Positions 32,823 through 41,188 of a DNA stretch of 64,000 bases are shown piece after piece. Below the pieces are notes generated by a model. That model searched no databases, was not told the origin of the DNA, and saw only the letters and a list, made by a program, of their open reading frames with translations. The first letter of the stretch is position 1; each line of letters starts with the position of its first letter. The position numbers were made by a program, and so were the translations under genes. This DNA is from Prochlorococcus marinus str. MIT 0917 (GTDB lineage Bacteria; Cyanobacteriota; Cyanobacteriia; PCC-6307; Cyanobiaceae), in contig NZ_CP114784.1 in assembly GCF_027359575.1 (NCBI RefSeq), positions 1,239,819-1,303,818 on the forward strand, given 5' to 3'.

Positions 32823-33511
32823 TATGGCAGCTCACTTAATAAATTAATTAAACCATTTCTAAAAGATTTGATTTCAAGTAAAGAAGAAATAGAATCTTTT
32901 CTATTTAAAGATTTTGTTTTTTCTGTAGGCAATAATGTGTAAGGTATTGGAGAATAATTCATACTGGGCTTCTCTAAAAATTTATCCCATTCTGTCCAAG
33001 ATGCAGTTTGTATTCCTAGCCTATTGCCTAAGAATAGCATATGATCAGATGCAACCTTTGATCGCAGAGGATGATGCAAAAAAACTGGTGTCACTGATTT
33101 TTTCTCGACTTTTATCATTTCAACAAGAATATTAATCCAATTCTTCCACGATCCAATATAAGGAGTTAATTTAGAATTGATAAGTTCATTTTTCAATCTA
33201 TTTCTTATCAAAGGAACATCTATCCTGACATGATTACCTGGTAATAAGAATAAGGGTACGAGCCAAATAAACTTTGAAGAAGAAGTTTGATAAGAATTTT
33301 CAGTCAAGACTTCTAATTCTACTAATTTACCTCTTCTTTTTTGCACTTGATTGATGATAATATCCATAATAGGATGAACAAAACCATTTTTTGAACCATG
33401 GATTATTAATCTAATATCTCTTTTAGAAAATACTTTATTCTTTTTCTTTTGTATGCCTTCAAAAAATTCAGAATTTTTTAAAAATAATAAATTATTAGAA
33501 GATTTGTTCAT
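32822..33511 (-). CDS. CbiX/SirB-like chelatase family protein
   Basis: A 229-residue protein with the N-terminal chelatase signature RLIIHGSKNGFVHPIMDIIINQVQ and LVPLFLLPGNHVRIDVPLIRNRL, which follows the CbiX/sirohydrochlorin ferrochelatase pattern; a His in LIIHGSK fits the metal-ligand site. A cyanobacterial subgroup of this family is often near cobA and nirA, and it would insert iron (or cobalt) into sirohydrochlorin. Its stop overlaps the next ORF, and the gene is divergent from nirA across 282 bases holding an NtcA box. Confidence 0.7.
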   Translation of the reverse strand: MNKSSNNLLFLKNSEFFEGIQKKKNKVFSKRDIRLIIHGSKNGFVHPIMDIIINQVQKRRGKLVELEVLTENSYQTSSSKFIWLVPLFLLPGNHVRIDVPLIRNRLKNELINSKLTPYIGSWKNWINILVEMIKVEKKSVTPVFLHHPLRSKVASDHMLFLGNRLGIQTASWTEWDKFLEKPSMNYSPIPYTLLPTEKTKSLNRKDSISSLLEIKSFRNGLINLLSELP

Positions 33512-33666
33512 TGAACTAATTTCTTAGTAAGGAGAATAAATAAAAATCTCCTGATAAAACCCTTCATGGAATTGATGGGGATTATTTAACCAAAAAACAA
33601 CAAAATACGAGCATTAATTGTATCAAAAACTACATTTTTCTTTTTAAATTCTAAGTTCGAGATTTT

Positions 33667-33680
33667 GTATGTTTTGCTAC
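33667..33680. promoter_or_regulatory. NtcA-binding box upstream of nirA
   Basis: GTA-TGTTTTGC-TAC is an exact match to the cyanobacterial NtcA consensus GTA-N8-TAC. It lies 113 bases upstream of the nirA ATG and in the gap divergent with the CbiX-like gene. A clear -10 box at the standard spacing (about 22 bases downstream) is not obvious; TAATAG at 33705-33710 is a close candidate. It would give nitrogen control of nirA. Confidence 0.75.
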
Positions 33681-33793
33681 ATAGTAAGTCCCAGTTTTAG
33701 GGATTAATAGGTTCATAATATCCAATCTTCAAAAACTCAAAGCAATCATGAATCTGATGGACACCATTTTGCTTTGAAAAGATTAATTTTAAA

Positions 33794-35341
33794 ATGATGA
33801 GTAGCAACCAAGTTATGAAATCTTATTTACAAGAGAAAAAATTAAATAAAATTGAACAAAATAAAGCAAATAAAGATGGATTATTAATTGGTAAAGAAAT
33901 TGAAAATTTCGCAAAAATAGGCTGGGAAGAGATGGATAAAACTGACCTAGAGCTAAGGCTTAAATGGTATGGGATGTTTTGGAGACCAAAAACACCAGGT
34001 AAATTCATGCTTAGGCTGAGAGTCCCAAATGGTGTTATAAATGCACATCAATTAAAAATTGTTTCCTCAATTGTTGCAAGATACGGAGACAGTGGAAGCT
34101 GTGATGTAACAACAAGACAAAGTCTTCAACTTAGGGGGATTTTAATAAGTGATTTACCTGAAATTCTTAGACGATTAAATAAAGCTGGAATCTATAGTAT
34201 TCAATCTGGTTTCGATAATCCGAGAAATATAACTGGGAACCCAATAGCGGGTATTGATCCTGAAGAAATTATTGACACTAGAGATTATGTAAAACAATTA
34301 AATGATTATCTTACAAATAATGGTAAAGGAAATGAAGATTTTTCAAATTTACCTAGGAAATGGAATACTGCAATCGCAGGTTCAAAAGATAATTTTCTTT
34401 TACATAACGATTTAGTCTTTTTACCTGTAAAAGTGAATAATATTTTAGGCTTTAGTGTTTGGGTGGGTGGAATACTTTCATCAGTATTAAACGACTATGC
34501 CATTCCACTAAACGTTTGGATTGAGGATAACAAAATTTGTGAGTTTACAAATGCTGTTTTAAGTCTCTGGAGAGATCATGGAGAACGCTCTGCTCGACCT
34601 AAAGGAAGATTTAGATTGTATTTGAACAAAATTGGAATTGAAAACTTTAGAGATTTAGTTGAAGAACGGTTCGGAAAACTTAAGACTGATCCTGGTAGTG
34701 ACTTTTGCAAAATCCCTAGGTCCTTTCTTGGTATTAACCAGCAAAAACAAAAAGATATATTTTTTGCTGGATTACACATCCCTGTAGGAAGATTAAGCTC
34801 AGAGGATCTTCAAGACATTGCCTTGCTGAGTGAAAATTATGGATCAGGGGATATACGCCTAACAGAAGATCAGAATATAATAATTACGAATATTCCTAAG
34901 GACAAATTAGAAGAGTTCAAAAAAGAAAACCTATTAGATAAATTCCCTTTGAATCCTGGACATTTATCAGCAGGAACTGTTTCATGCACTGGTAATACCT
35001 ATTGTAATTTTGCTCTAACAAATACCAAAGATACTGCATTAGAAGTTTCTCAACTACTCGATCAGGAACTGGATCTAGATGATGAAATCAAAATTCATTG
35101 GACTGGATGTCCAAATAGTTGTGGTCAAGCATATATGGGTGCAATTGGGTTGACAGGCAAAAAAGGAAGAGATTCTGAGGGGAAAATAGTTGATGCTTAT
35201 GATATTTGTATTGGAGGTGAACAAGGACCATCAAATAAAATTGGCAAAATTCATCTTAAAAAAGTTCCTAAATATGAAATAAAAAATACTCTGAAACAGA
35301 TACTTATTGAAAATTTTTCAGCGAAGAAAAAAGTTGATTAA
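33794..35341 (+). CDS. nirA: Ferredoxin-nitrite reductase
   Basis: A 515-residue enzyme reducing nitrite to ammonium with six electrons from ferredoxin, using siroheme and a [4Fe-4S] cluster. The cluster ligands are visible as CTGNTYC (cysteines near 398 and 404) and CPNSCGQ (near 439 and 443). The N-terminal half shows TRQSLQLRG and the RSARPKGRFR anion/siroheme contacts. It starts at ATG 33794 downstream of an NtcA box. Its stop is followed one base later by the HEAT-repeat gene. A C-terminal ferredoxin fusion is absent. Confidence 0.97.
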   Translation: MMSSNQVMKSYLQEKKLNKIEQNKANKDGLLIGKEIENFAKIGWEEMDKTDLELRLKWYGMFWRPKTPGKFMLRLRVPNGVINAHQLKIVSSIVARYGDSGSCDVTTRQSLQLRGILISDLPEILRRLNKAGIYSIQSGFDNPRNITGNPIAGIDPEEIIDTRDYVKQLNDYLTNNGKGNEDFSNLPRKWNTAIAGSKDNFLLHNDLVFLPVKVNNILGFSVWVGGILSSVLNDYAIPLNVWIEDNKICEFTNAVLSLWRDHGERSARPKGRFRLYLNKIGIENFRDLVEERFGKLKTDPGSDFCKIPRSFLGINQQKQKDIFFAGLHIPVGRLSSEDLQDIALLSENYGSGDIRLTEDQNIIITNIPKDKLEEFKKENLLDKFPLNPGHLSAGTVSCTGNTYCNFALTNTKDTALEVSQLLDQELDLDDEIKIHWTGCPNSCGQAYMGAIGLTGKKGRDSEGKIVDAYDICIGGEQGPSNKIGKIHLKKVPKYEIKNTLKQILIENFSAKKKVD

Positions 35342-35342
35342 G

Positions 35343-36077
35343 ATGGCTACTTTAAGTGAGAAAGAAATTCGGGATAGATTTAATCAAAAAAATATACCTA
35401 AAGATCCATTATGGATTGAACAAGCTTATTCGAAATCTCTCCCTTATGAGATAAGACATTTATTGTGCGAACGTCTAGGTTTTTTAGCTGAGAAAGGTTG
35501 GACATCAATCAAATCATTAATAAAAAAACATGGTGGACAACCTGAATTGATCTATGCAGTTGGTATCTGCCATCAAATTGAGGCAAGAGATTTCTTACTT
35601 AATCAACTTGATGAACAAAAAGATCTAGATATAAATATATTAAAAGCACTTGCTTGCTGGGGAGCTGTAGTAAATAACAGCCAATTAGAATTAATTTTGA
35701 AGAGTAAATCCCAAGCGATTAGAATAGCTGGGTTAGAACTCCTAAGTTTTAAATCTCATTTACTGCATGAAACTGAGCTTTTAGAATTAGTTAATGAACC
35801 ACTAAAAGACTTTAGAGATGAAGTAGTCATTAAAGGAATCAAAATTCTTCAAAGGCGTAATGAAGATGCTGTTATCGATCGTCTTAAACAACTCGCTTTA
35901 AATGGTAGCTATCCCATTGCAGAACAAGCATTAATAGCACTAGGTTCAATCGGCACAAAATATAGTTCACGCCAAATTTCAGAGCTTATTACTCAACTAG
36001 ATATCAAGGAATTACAACAAAAAGCCAAAAAGCAACTATCTGTTCAAGATATATTTCTGGATCGAATAAATAATTAA
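35343..36077 (+). CDS. HEAT-repeat protein downstream of nirA
   Basis: About 244 residues from ATG 35343, one base after the nirA stop. The sequence is a series of helical HEAT-like repeats; ELLELVNEPLKDFRDEVVIKGIK and EQALIALGSIGTKYS are typical repeat units. The genes next to nirA in several cyanobacteria (such as nirB of Synechococcus elongatus) are needed for full nitrite reductase activity; whether this protein is equivalent is inference. It may help in assembly or electron supply for NirA. Confidence 0.7.
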   Translation: MATLSEKEIRDRFNQKNIPKDPLWIEQAYSKSLPYEIRHLLCERLGFLAEKGWTSIKSLIKKHGGQPELIYAVGICHQIEARDFLLNQLDEQKDLDINILKALACWGAVVNNSQLELILKSKSQAIRIAGLELLSFKSHLLHETELLELVNEPLKDFRDEVVIKGIKILQRRNEDAVIDRLKQLALNGSYPIAEQALIALGSIGTKYSSRQISELITQLDIKELQQKAKKQLSVQDIFLDRINN

Positions 36078-36080
36078 ATT

Positions 36081-36836
36081 TCATGCAAACGCTAATTTAA
36101 AACTTGCTAAAAATAAGATGAAAGAAATAATTTTTTTTATAAAATTATCATCAAATGTTCTGCTACCAAGAGAACTTCCACAAAAAGCAAAAAATAATAC
36201 AATTATTAAATGAAGAAAAATATTAGATGTGAAATGAATTTTTGAAGAATTATTTATTGTTTGCCATGTAATTATTCCAACTAAAGAATTAAAAAAAATA
36301 AAAACTGATGAAGCTGCAGCTGTAGTTTTAAGTGGCATCCACTTAAGTAAAATAGATAGAGGAGTTAAAAATATACCACCTCCTGTCCCAGTAATTCCAG
36401 ATAGTAAGCCAAGTATTGAACCAGTAAAAAAAACAACAATTTTTGAGGGCAGCTTATAATCATTTATAGTATTATTTTTTATTAGTAACGATGTAATTAA
36501 AAATCTAATTCCGGAAAGAAACAGTATAAGAGATAAAAAATATCTAAGTAAGGTATCAGTGATATTCAAGTTGCCTCCAACAATTGTAGAGGGAATTGAA
36601 ACTAATAGAATTGGTATTAAAAAATTAACTAATGAATATTTTTTTAAATGACCATCACCACAAAATCTTATTGAATTTAATGTTGATGCTGCCAGATTCA
36701 AAATTAAAGCTATTGGCTTGATAAGTGAAACTGGCTTATCAAATATAACCATACAGGCTATATAACCTGATGCACCAGCATGACCAACAATCGAATAAAG
36801 AAAAGCAATTAATGCTATCCCAATGAAATAAAGCAC
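36081..36836 (-). CDS. TauE/SafE-family permease
   Basis: A 251-residue integral membrane protein with about seven or eight hydrophobic segments and the family's paired motifs: SIVGHAGASGYIA near the N-terminus and LLSGITGTGGGIFLTPLSIL mid-protein. TauE/SafE members move sulfite, sulfonates or related anions. It converges with the HEAT gene (3 bases apart) inside the nitrate cluster, next to moaB, so another anion (for example nitrite or molybdate) is conceivable but unproven. Confidence 0.75.
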   Translation of the reverse strand: MLYFIGIALIAFLYSIVGHAGASGYIACMVIFDKPVSLIKPIALILNLAASTLNSIRFCGDGHLKKYSLVNFLIPILLVSIPSTIVGGNLNITDTLLRYFLSLILFLSGIRFLITSLLIKNNTINDYKLPSKIVVFFTGSILGLLSGITGTGGGIFLTPLSILLKWMPLKTTAAASSVFIFFNSLVGIITWQTINNSSKIHFTSNIFLHLIIVLFFAFCGSSLGSRTFDDNFIKKIISFILFLASFKLAFA

Positions 36837-36861
36837 TCTTTTAATCCATATCTTTTTCCAA

Positions 36862-37356
36862 CTATTTTTTTAATCTATTAATTAAATTTATCAAATTACA
36901 TGGTTTAGTATCACTGTTTAGTTGATATTTTATTATTTGATTCCATGCAGTATTTACTGCATCTAAAGATCCTGGCAAACTAAAGATAAAAGTTCCATTT
37001 GCCACACCTGCAATACATCTACTTTGCAAGGTGCTCGTGCCAATTTTCTTAAATGATGTATATCTAAAGATTTCCGCAAAACCTTCTATTTCTTTATCTA
37101 ATAAGGGTTTTATTGCCTCCGGCGTAACATCAGTAAAAGTAAGCCCTGTTCCTCCAGTAGTGATAATAACATCAATATCATCATCAGCTATCCAATCACT
37201 TATATACTTTCTAATAATATAAACATTATCCTTGCATATTATTCTATTACTTATATTATGTTTATCTATTTTTAGTGAATCAACTAAAAATTGACCACTA
37301 TCATCATTTTTTATGTCTCGAGTATCAGATACAGTTAACAATGCAATAGAAACCAC
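36862..37356 (-). CDS. moaB: Molybdenum cofactor biosynthesis protein MoaB
   Basis: A 164-residue MoaB/Mog-family protein with the MPT-binding motif VIITTGGTGLTFTDVTPEAI and the SLPGS segment. This family adenylates molybdopterin for molybdenum insertion. It is upstream of the TauE permease on the same strand and divergent from moaD across 38 bases. The overall gene set makes a Moco role for NarB the natural reading. Confidence 0.9.
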   Translation of the reverse strand: MVSIALLTVSDTRDIKNDDSGQFLVDSLKIDKHNISNRIICKDNVYIIRKYISDWIADDDIDVIITTGGTGLTFTDVTPEAIKPLLDKEIEGFAEIFRYTSFKKIGTSTLQSRCIAGVANGTFIFSLPGSLDAVNTAWNQIIKYQLNSDTKPCNLINLINRLKK

Positions 37357-37394
37357 TTAGTATAAAACAATTAAAATATATGAATTAACTATAC

Positions 37395-37646
37395 ATGAAA
37401 AATAATGCTAGCCAAATCAAAGTATTATTGTTTGCTGAATTAAGTGAAAAATATGGATGGGATGAACAATATCTTTCTTTAGACCTAATAGAAGATAAAA
37501 AAGCAAAATCTATACTAAAACATATTAATATCAATGTAGATCACCAATCAATAATTGTGGCTATTAATAAAGAAATTTCTAGTCTAGAAGCAACTGTTAA
37601 AGATAATGATGAGGTAGCATTCATGCCGATTTTTACAGGTGGATAA
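37395..37646 (+). CDS. moaD: Molybdopterin synthase small subunit
   Basis: An 83-residue ubiquitin-like sulfur carrier ending in the required C-terminal Gly-Gly (PIFTGG), which is thiocarboxylated and donates sulfur to precursor Z. It overlaps moaE by 8 bases, as expected for the two subunits of molybdopterin synthase. The length is typical. The activating enzyme MoeB is not in the window. Confidence 0.9.
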   Translation: MKNNASQIKVLLFAELSEKYGWDEQYLSLDLIEDKKAKSILKHININVDHQSIIVAINKEISSLEATVKDNDEVAFMPIFTGG

Positions 37647-38085
37647 AATTAAGTACAAATTCAAAATAGCAACTGATCCTTTTGATCCATATCGAGAAAT
37701 TGAAAAATGGGAAATTAATAATCAAATGGCTGCAATGTCAATTTTTATTGGACGAGTTAGAGAGATAGATCAATTTGGAAGTCAATTAAAAAAATTAGAA
37801 ATCCATCACTACAGTGGTTTAACTGAAAAGTTAATCGAAAAGCACTTATCAGAAATTACTAAAAAAATCGAATCTTTTTCTGCGTTAGTTATCCATCGAG
37901 TAGGCTTCATTGATCCACTAGAGCCAATAGTGCTCATAGCAGTTCGTGCTGATAAAAGAGGAATAGCTAATCAATACTGCTCTGAAATTTTAGAGGTAAC
38001 AAAATTCAAAGTACCTTTCTGGAAAAAGGAATGGACTGACAAAGGTTCTTCCTGGGTCAAAAATAATACTGCACTTTCAACCTAA
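37639..38085 (+). CDS. moaE: Molybdopterin synthase large subunit
   Basis: A 148-residue protein, GTG-started, that overlaps moaD. Family signatures are visible: GRVREIDQFGSQLKKLEIHHYSGL and IHRVGFIDPLEPIVLIAVRADKRG (read in parts), plus KVPFWKKEW with the active-site lysine. With MoaD it converts cyclic pyranopterin monophosphate to molybdopterin. It is convergent with moeA, one base apart. Confidence 0.93.
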   Translation: MDKIKYKFKIATDPFDPYREIEKWEINNQMAAMSIFIGRVREIDQFGSQLKKLEIHHYSGLTEKLIEKHLSEITKKIESFSALVIHRVGFIDPLEPIVLIAVRADKRGIANQYCSEILEVTKFKVPFWKKEWTDKGSSWVKNNTALST

Positions 38086-38086
38086 A

Positions 38087-39367
38087 CTATAAAATTGTTT
38101 TTCTGAAAAGCTGTGCCCAAAGATATGTTCCTTTCTTAAGTAAATCCTTATCGGGTGGGATCTCAATTAACAGATCAGAATCAATTAAAGAAGAAATTTG
38201 TGAGGATGATTGTGCAGGAGGAATATCCGCGTATAATTCACCTTGCTGATCTACTTTAAGTTTAGATCTAATCAATTCAGGTCTACCTTTTCTTCTTTTA
38301 AGATCAGAGTTAATTCTGATCTTAAATCTCAAGGGTGTTTCTATATTCTTCACTCCACTAAAAACTTGAAATACGGGCCACAAAATTTGCAAACAAATTA
38401 CTACTGCAGACACAGGATTACCAGGTAAACCAAAAAATGGAATATCTTGACCAATAAAACCAAAGGCAAAGGGTCTACCAGGCTTTAAAAAAAGCTTCCA
38501 GAACTTTATTTCTCCAATTTCATTAATAATATTTTTAATATAGTCTTTTTTCCCAACGGAAATTCCACCTATGGAAATTACAATTTGATTATTTTTTGCA
38601 AGTTCAATAAGAGAATTCTTTAATTTGAATTTATCATCTGCTTGAATTGATATTTCATTGATATCATATCCAAGATTTTTTATAATACTTTTAATTAAAA
38701 AACTATTACTTTCCCAGATTAATCCAGTTGATTTATCTATACCAGGTTTGATTAATTCATCGCCTGAAATAAGTAATCCTATTTTGAAAGATTTAAACAC
38801 ACTAATATAACTTTTTCCACAACTAGCAAGTAATCCAATAATACTAGGAGTAATTTTTTGACCCTTCGCTAATACGATATCTCCTTCCGATAATTGATCA
38901 TTAACAGGTCTAATCCAATTACTATCCGTTAAGTCGTCTATGAGATGTATTTTCTCAAAAGAGCTATCTTTTATCATTTCTGTCTTTATCTGTTCTAAAG
39001 GAATAACCCAAGAGCATTCATCAGGAACTAATGAACCAGTGCTTATAGCAATGGCTTCACCTTCAGAAAGATTTTTAGTGTAAGGTTTCCCAGCGGATGA
39101 ATCTCCAACAACTTTCCAATATTGTCCTTTCTGAGGTTTGGCAGAATGACTAACCGCGAAACCATCCATTATGGAGGCTCTAAAGCCGGGAATATTCTGT
39201 TTTACAAAAATATCTGTTGAAGAAATTTTTTCTAAGGAATCTTCTAAAGGAATACTTTCGAAAGGAATAGTAAAATTATCTAAAACGTTCTTGATTTCCT
39301 TTAAAACTTCTTTTCTAGCTTCTTCTACTTTTAATCCCTCCCTTAAAAAAGGCTCTTGAGTCATCAA
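38087..39367 (-). CDS. moeA: Molybdopterin molybdenumtransferase MoeA
   Basis: A 426-residue enzyme that inserts molybdate into adenylylated molybdopterin. It shows PGFRASIMDGFAV near the N-terminus, the MPT-binding ISIGGISVGKKDY, and FFGLPGNPVSAVV. It lies downstream of moaC on the same strand with a 4-base gap. A perfect 12-bp hairpin lies inside its coding sequence at 38297-38326. No separate MogA is needed if MoaB does the adenylation. Confidence 0.93.
   Translation of the reverse strand: MMTQEPFLREGLKVEEARKEVLKEIKNVLDNFTIPFESIPLEDSLEKISSTDIFVKQNIPGFRASIMDGFAVSHSAKPQKGQYWKVVGDSSAGKPYTKNLSEGEAIAISTGSLVPDECSWVIPLEQIKTEMIKDSSFEKIHLIDDLTDSNWIRPVNDQLSEGDIVLAKGQKITPSIIGLLASCGKSYISVFKSFKIGLLISGDELIKPGIDKSTGLIWESNSFLIKSIIKNLGYDINEISIQADDKFKLKNSLIELAKNNQIVISIGGISVGKKDYIKNIINEIGEIKFWKLFLKPGRPFAFGFIGQDIPFFGLPGNPVSAVVICLQILWPVFQVFSGVKNIETPLRFKIRINSDLKRRKGRPELIRSKLKVDQQGELYADIPPAQSSSQISSLIDSDLLIEIPPDKDLLKKGTYLWAQLFRKTIL
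38297..38326. repeat. Perfect 12-bp inverted repeat inside moeA
   Basis: TTTAAGATCAGA (38297-38308), loop GTTAAT, then TCTGATCTTAAA (38315-38326), all 12 pairs matching. It falls within the C-terminal domain coding region (around FKIRINSDLKR) of the minus-strand moeA gene. Neither strand has a following T-run, so it is not a terminator. Confidence 0.95.
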
Positions 39368-39371
39368 AAAA

Positions 39372-39857
39372 TTAATTAGTTTCTCTCCTCAGGATACCTT
39401 TTTTGCCTCCTTTTTTTTCTAAAAGTCGAATTGAATTTATTGTTAAAAAAGGATCGATAGCTTTAAGCATATCGTAAATAGTTAGTAATCCTATAGAAAC
39501 CGCAGTAAGTGCTTCCATCTCTACACCAGTTTGAGCATTCGTTTTACATAATGCAGTGATTTTTATCGCTCTTTTTTTATTACATAGATCTATATCAATC
39601 CTGATATTACTTAAACTTAATAAGTGACAAAGTGGGATTAATTCCGAAGTTTTTTTAGATGCATTAATTGCAGCAAATCTTGCAGCAGCAAATAAATCTC
39701 CTTTTTTTATATTGCCGTCTTTAACATTATCAAATGCTTCCACACTTAAATCAATATATCCTTCAGCGAGAGCTTCTCTCGGAGTGCTTATTTTCTCAGA
39801 AATATCAACTATAAACATATCGCCCTTCTCATTTAAATGAGTTAGGTTTGAATCCAT
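39372..39857 (-). CDS. moaC: Cyclic pyranopterin monophosphate synthase MoaC
   Basis: A 161-residue MoaC that turns the MoaA product into cyclic pyranopterin monophosphate. Visible: MFIVDISEKISTPREALAEGYI near the start (in parts), LIPLCHLLSLSNI, and KTNAQTGVEMEALTAVSIGLLTIYDMLKA (in parts), all strong family motifs. It is 4 bases upstream of moeA in one transcript and divergent from narM across 120 AT-rich bases. Confidence 0.95.
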   Translation of the reverse strand: MDSNLTHLNEKGDMFIVDISEKISTPREALAEGYIDLSVEAFDNVKDGNIKKGDLFAAARFAAINASKKTSELIPLCHLLSLSNIRIDIDLCNKKRAIKITALCKTNAQTGVEMEALTAVSIGLLTIYDMLKAIDPFLTINSIRLLEKKGGKKGILRRETN

Positions 39858-39876
39858 TTTCTTATTTATGATTAGT

Positions 39877-39882
39877 TATAAT
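39877..39882 (+). promoter_or_regulatory. Candidate -10 element for narM-mobA-moaA
   Basis: TATAAT lies in the 120-base gap between the divergent moaC and narM genes and points toward narM. An ATTATA on the same stretch (39908-39913) could serve the opposite direction. No NtcA consensus box was found in this gap. Position and sequence only. Confidence 0.3.
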
Positions 39883-39977
39883 GATAAATAAAAAATAATG
39901 ATTAATTATTATATGTTAGAGAATAGTAAAATTCACAAATAAGTTATTATGGTTAAATTAAATCCGTAGGTTTTGAC

Positions 39978-40445
39978 TTGGAACAATCAAGCCACTGTTT
40001 TGAATTTGAAGATGAATTTATTAGTGATCTAAGATGTATACCTTTATGCGTTCGTAGGAAACTTGATCTTATCGGTTTAAAACTAAAACTTCAACATTGG
40101 CAGGAGTTAAATCACGATGATAAAAGAAAAATAGTTTATTGGTCAGATTCGATTGACGACTTAGATGGATTGAAATCCTATTTGATTAGTAAAACTAGGC
40201 GTAGTCGTATAGGTCAAGCAAAAGAAATTTTAATTTCAAAAGATGAGCCATGGTTGTTATCGGGTACAGTCCCAAAATTTATTGATGTTGAAGCAAACAA
40301 ATATACATTTCAGATATCTCAGAAAATATGGTCTAATTTGAGCGAACTTGAAAGGTTCGCTCTATGTAAACTTGCAAGACCTGGACATGAACACCGAAAT
40401 CTTATTAAAGCTTTTAAAGAAATATTAATCAATAATGATTCTTAG
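39978..40445 (+). CDS. narM: Nitrate-reductase-associated protein NarM
   Basis: A 155-residue protein of the nitrate-reductase-associated family (Nitr_red_assoc), recognised by FEFEDEFISDLRCIPLCVRRKLDLIGLKLKL (quoted here as two overlapping parts: FEFEDEFISDLRCIP and RRKLDLIGLKL). NarM is required for active nitrate reductase in Synechococcus elongatus, probably in cofactor loading or stability. It starts at TTG 39978 with GTAGG seven bases upstream as ribosome site; ATG starts are absent. It leads the run narM-mobA-moaA. Confidence 0.85.
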   Translation: MEQSSHCFEFEDEFISDLRCIPLCVRRKLDLIGLKLKLQHWQELNHDDKRKIVYWSDSIDDLDGLKSYLISKTRRSRIGQAKEILISKDEPWLLSGTVPKFIDVEANKYTFQISQKIWSNLSELERFALCKLARPGHEHRNLIKAFKEILINNDS

Positions 40446-40569
40446 AAATTATAGAGATTTCGAATAATGAAGATTAGATCGATTAAATTAATATATAATT
40501 TATGTTTTCATGATAACAAAATAAATATTTATTCAAGTTTTATGCTAGTTTTTAATTTAGAGAAAATAA

Positions 40570-41184
40570 ATTATCATTTTAGATAGTTCTACTAAGAAAG
40601 AACTCAAAGCTTGTATTCTCTCTGGGGGGCAAAGTACCAGAATGGGTAAAGATAAGGCACTATTAAAACATCATGAAGGCGATAGCTGGTTATCACATAA
40701 ATTAAATATCCTGAAAAAACTGGACTTAGAAACTATCCTCTTAACTAATCATCAATCTCATATAAATGAAATTAGTGAATTTCATAAAGTAAATATATTA
40801 TTTGATAAAAAACCTTTCCATGGACCACTAAATTGTATGGAGTTTTTATATTCAAAATTTTTAGGAAAATATAACTATATACTCTTAATGCCAGTAGATA
40901 TGCCTTTCATTAATAGCAATCATATTGAAGCTTTTATCAAGTGTTGGAAAAAAAATAGAGATATAGCACTTATCGCACATAGTAATAAAATGGCTCAACC
41001 ACTACTTGGCATTTATCCTCTAAATCAAAATAACTTAAATAAGTTAAATGAAAGACTTCAATTAGGTAAAATAAATTTTCAGGGATGGACAAAATCAATT
41101 CCTTTTCATTATTATTTTGCCAAAGACAAAGAATTCTTAAATGTCAACTCATTACAAGAACTAAAATCACTAAATTATTATTAA
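40570..41184 (+). CDS. mobA: Molybdenum cofactor guanylyltransferase MobA, likely ATT start
   Basis: MobA attaches GMP to Mo-molybdopterin, giving the bis-MGD form used by NarB. The family motif LSGGQSTRMGKDKALL is present, but the only ATG (40642) lies inside that motif and would remove the GTP-binding loop. In frame upstream there is no ATG, GTG or TTG before the stop at 40567-40569; the only start options are ATT or ATC codons at 40570-40578. ATT 40570 has GAGA six bases ahead. The full protein would have about 204 residues, the normal size. moaA follows after 4 bases. Confidence 0.8.
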   Translation: MIILDSSTKKELKACILSGGQSTRMGKDKALLKHHEGDSWLSHKLNILKKLDLETILLTNHQSHINEISEFHKVNILFDKKPFHGPLNCMEFLYSKFLGKYNYILLMPVDMPFINSNHIEAFIKCWKKNRDIALIAHSNKMAQPLLGIYPLNQNNLNKLNERLQLGKINFQGWTKSIPFHYYFAKDKEFLNVNSLQELKSLNYY

Positions 41185-41188
41185 AGGT

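Noticed and set aside
40467-40586. Short ORF of about 39 residues just upstream of and overlapping mobA
   Set aside because: Lys/Ile/Asn-rich composition matches random AT-rich sequence, and it would overlap the mobA start.
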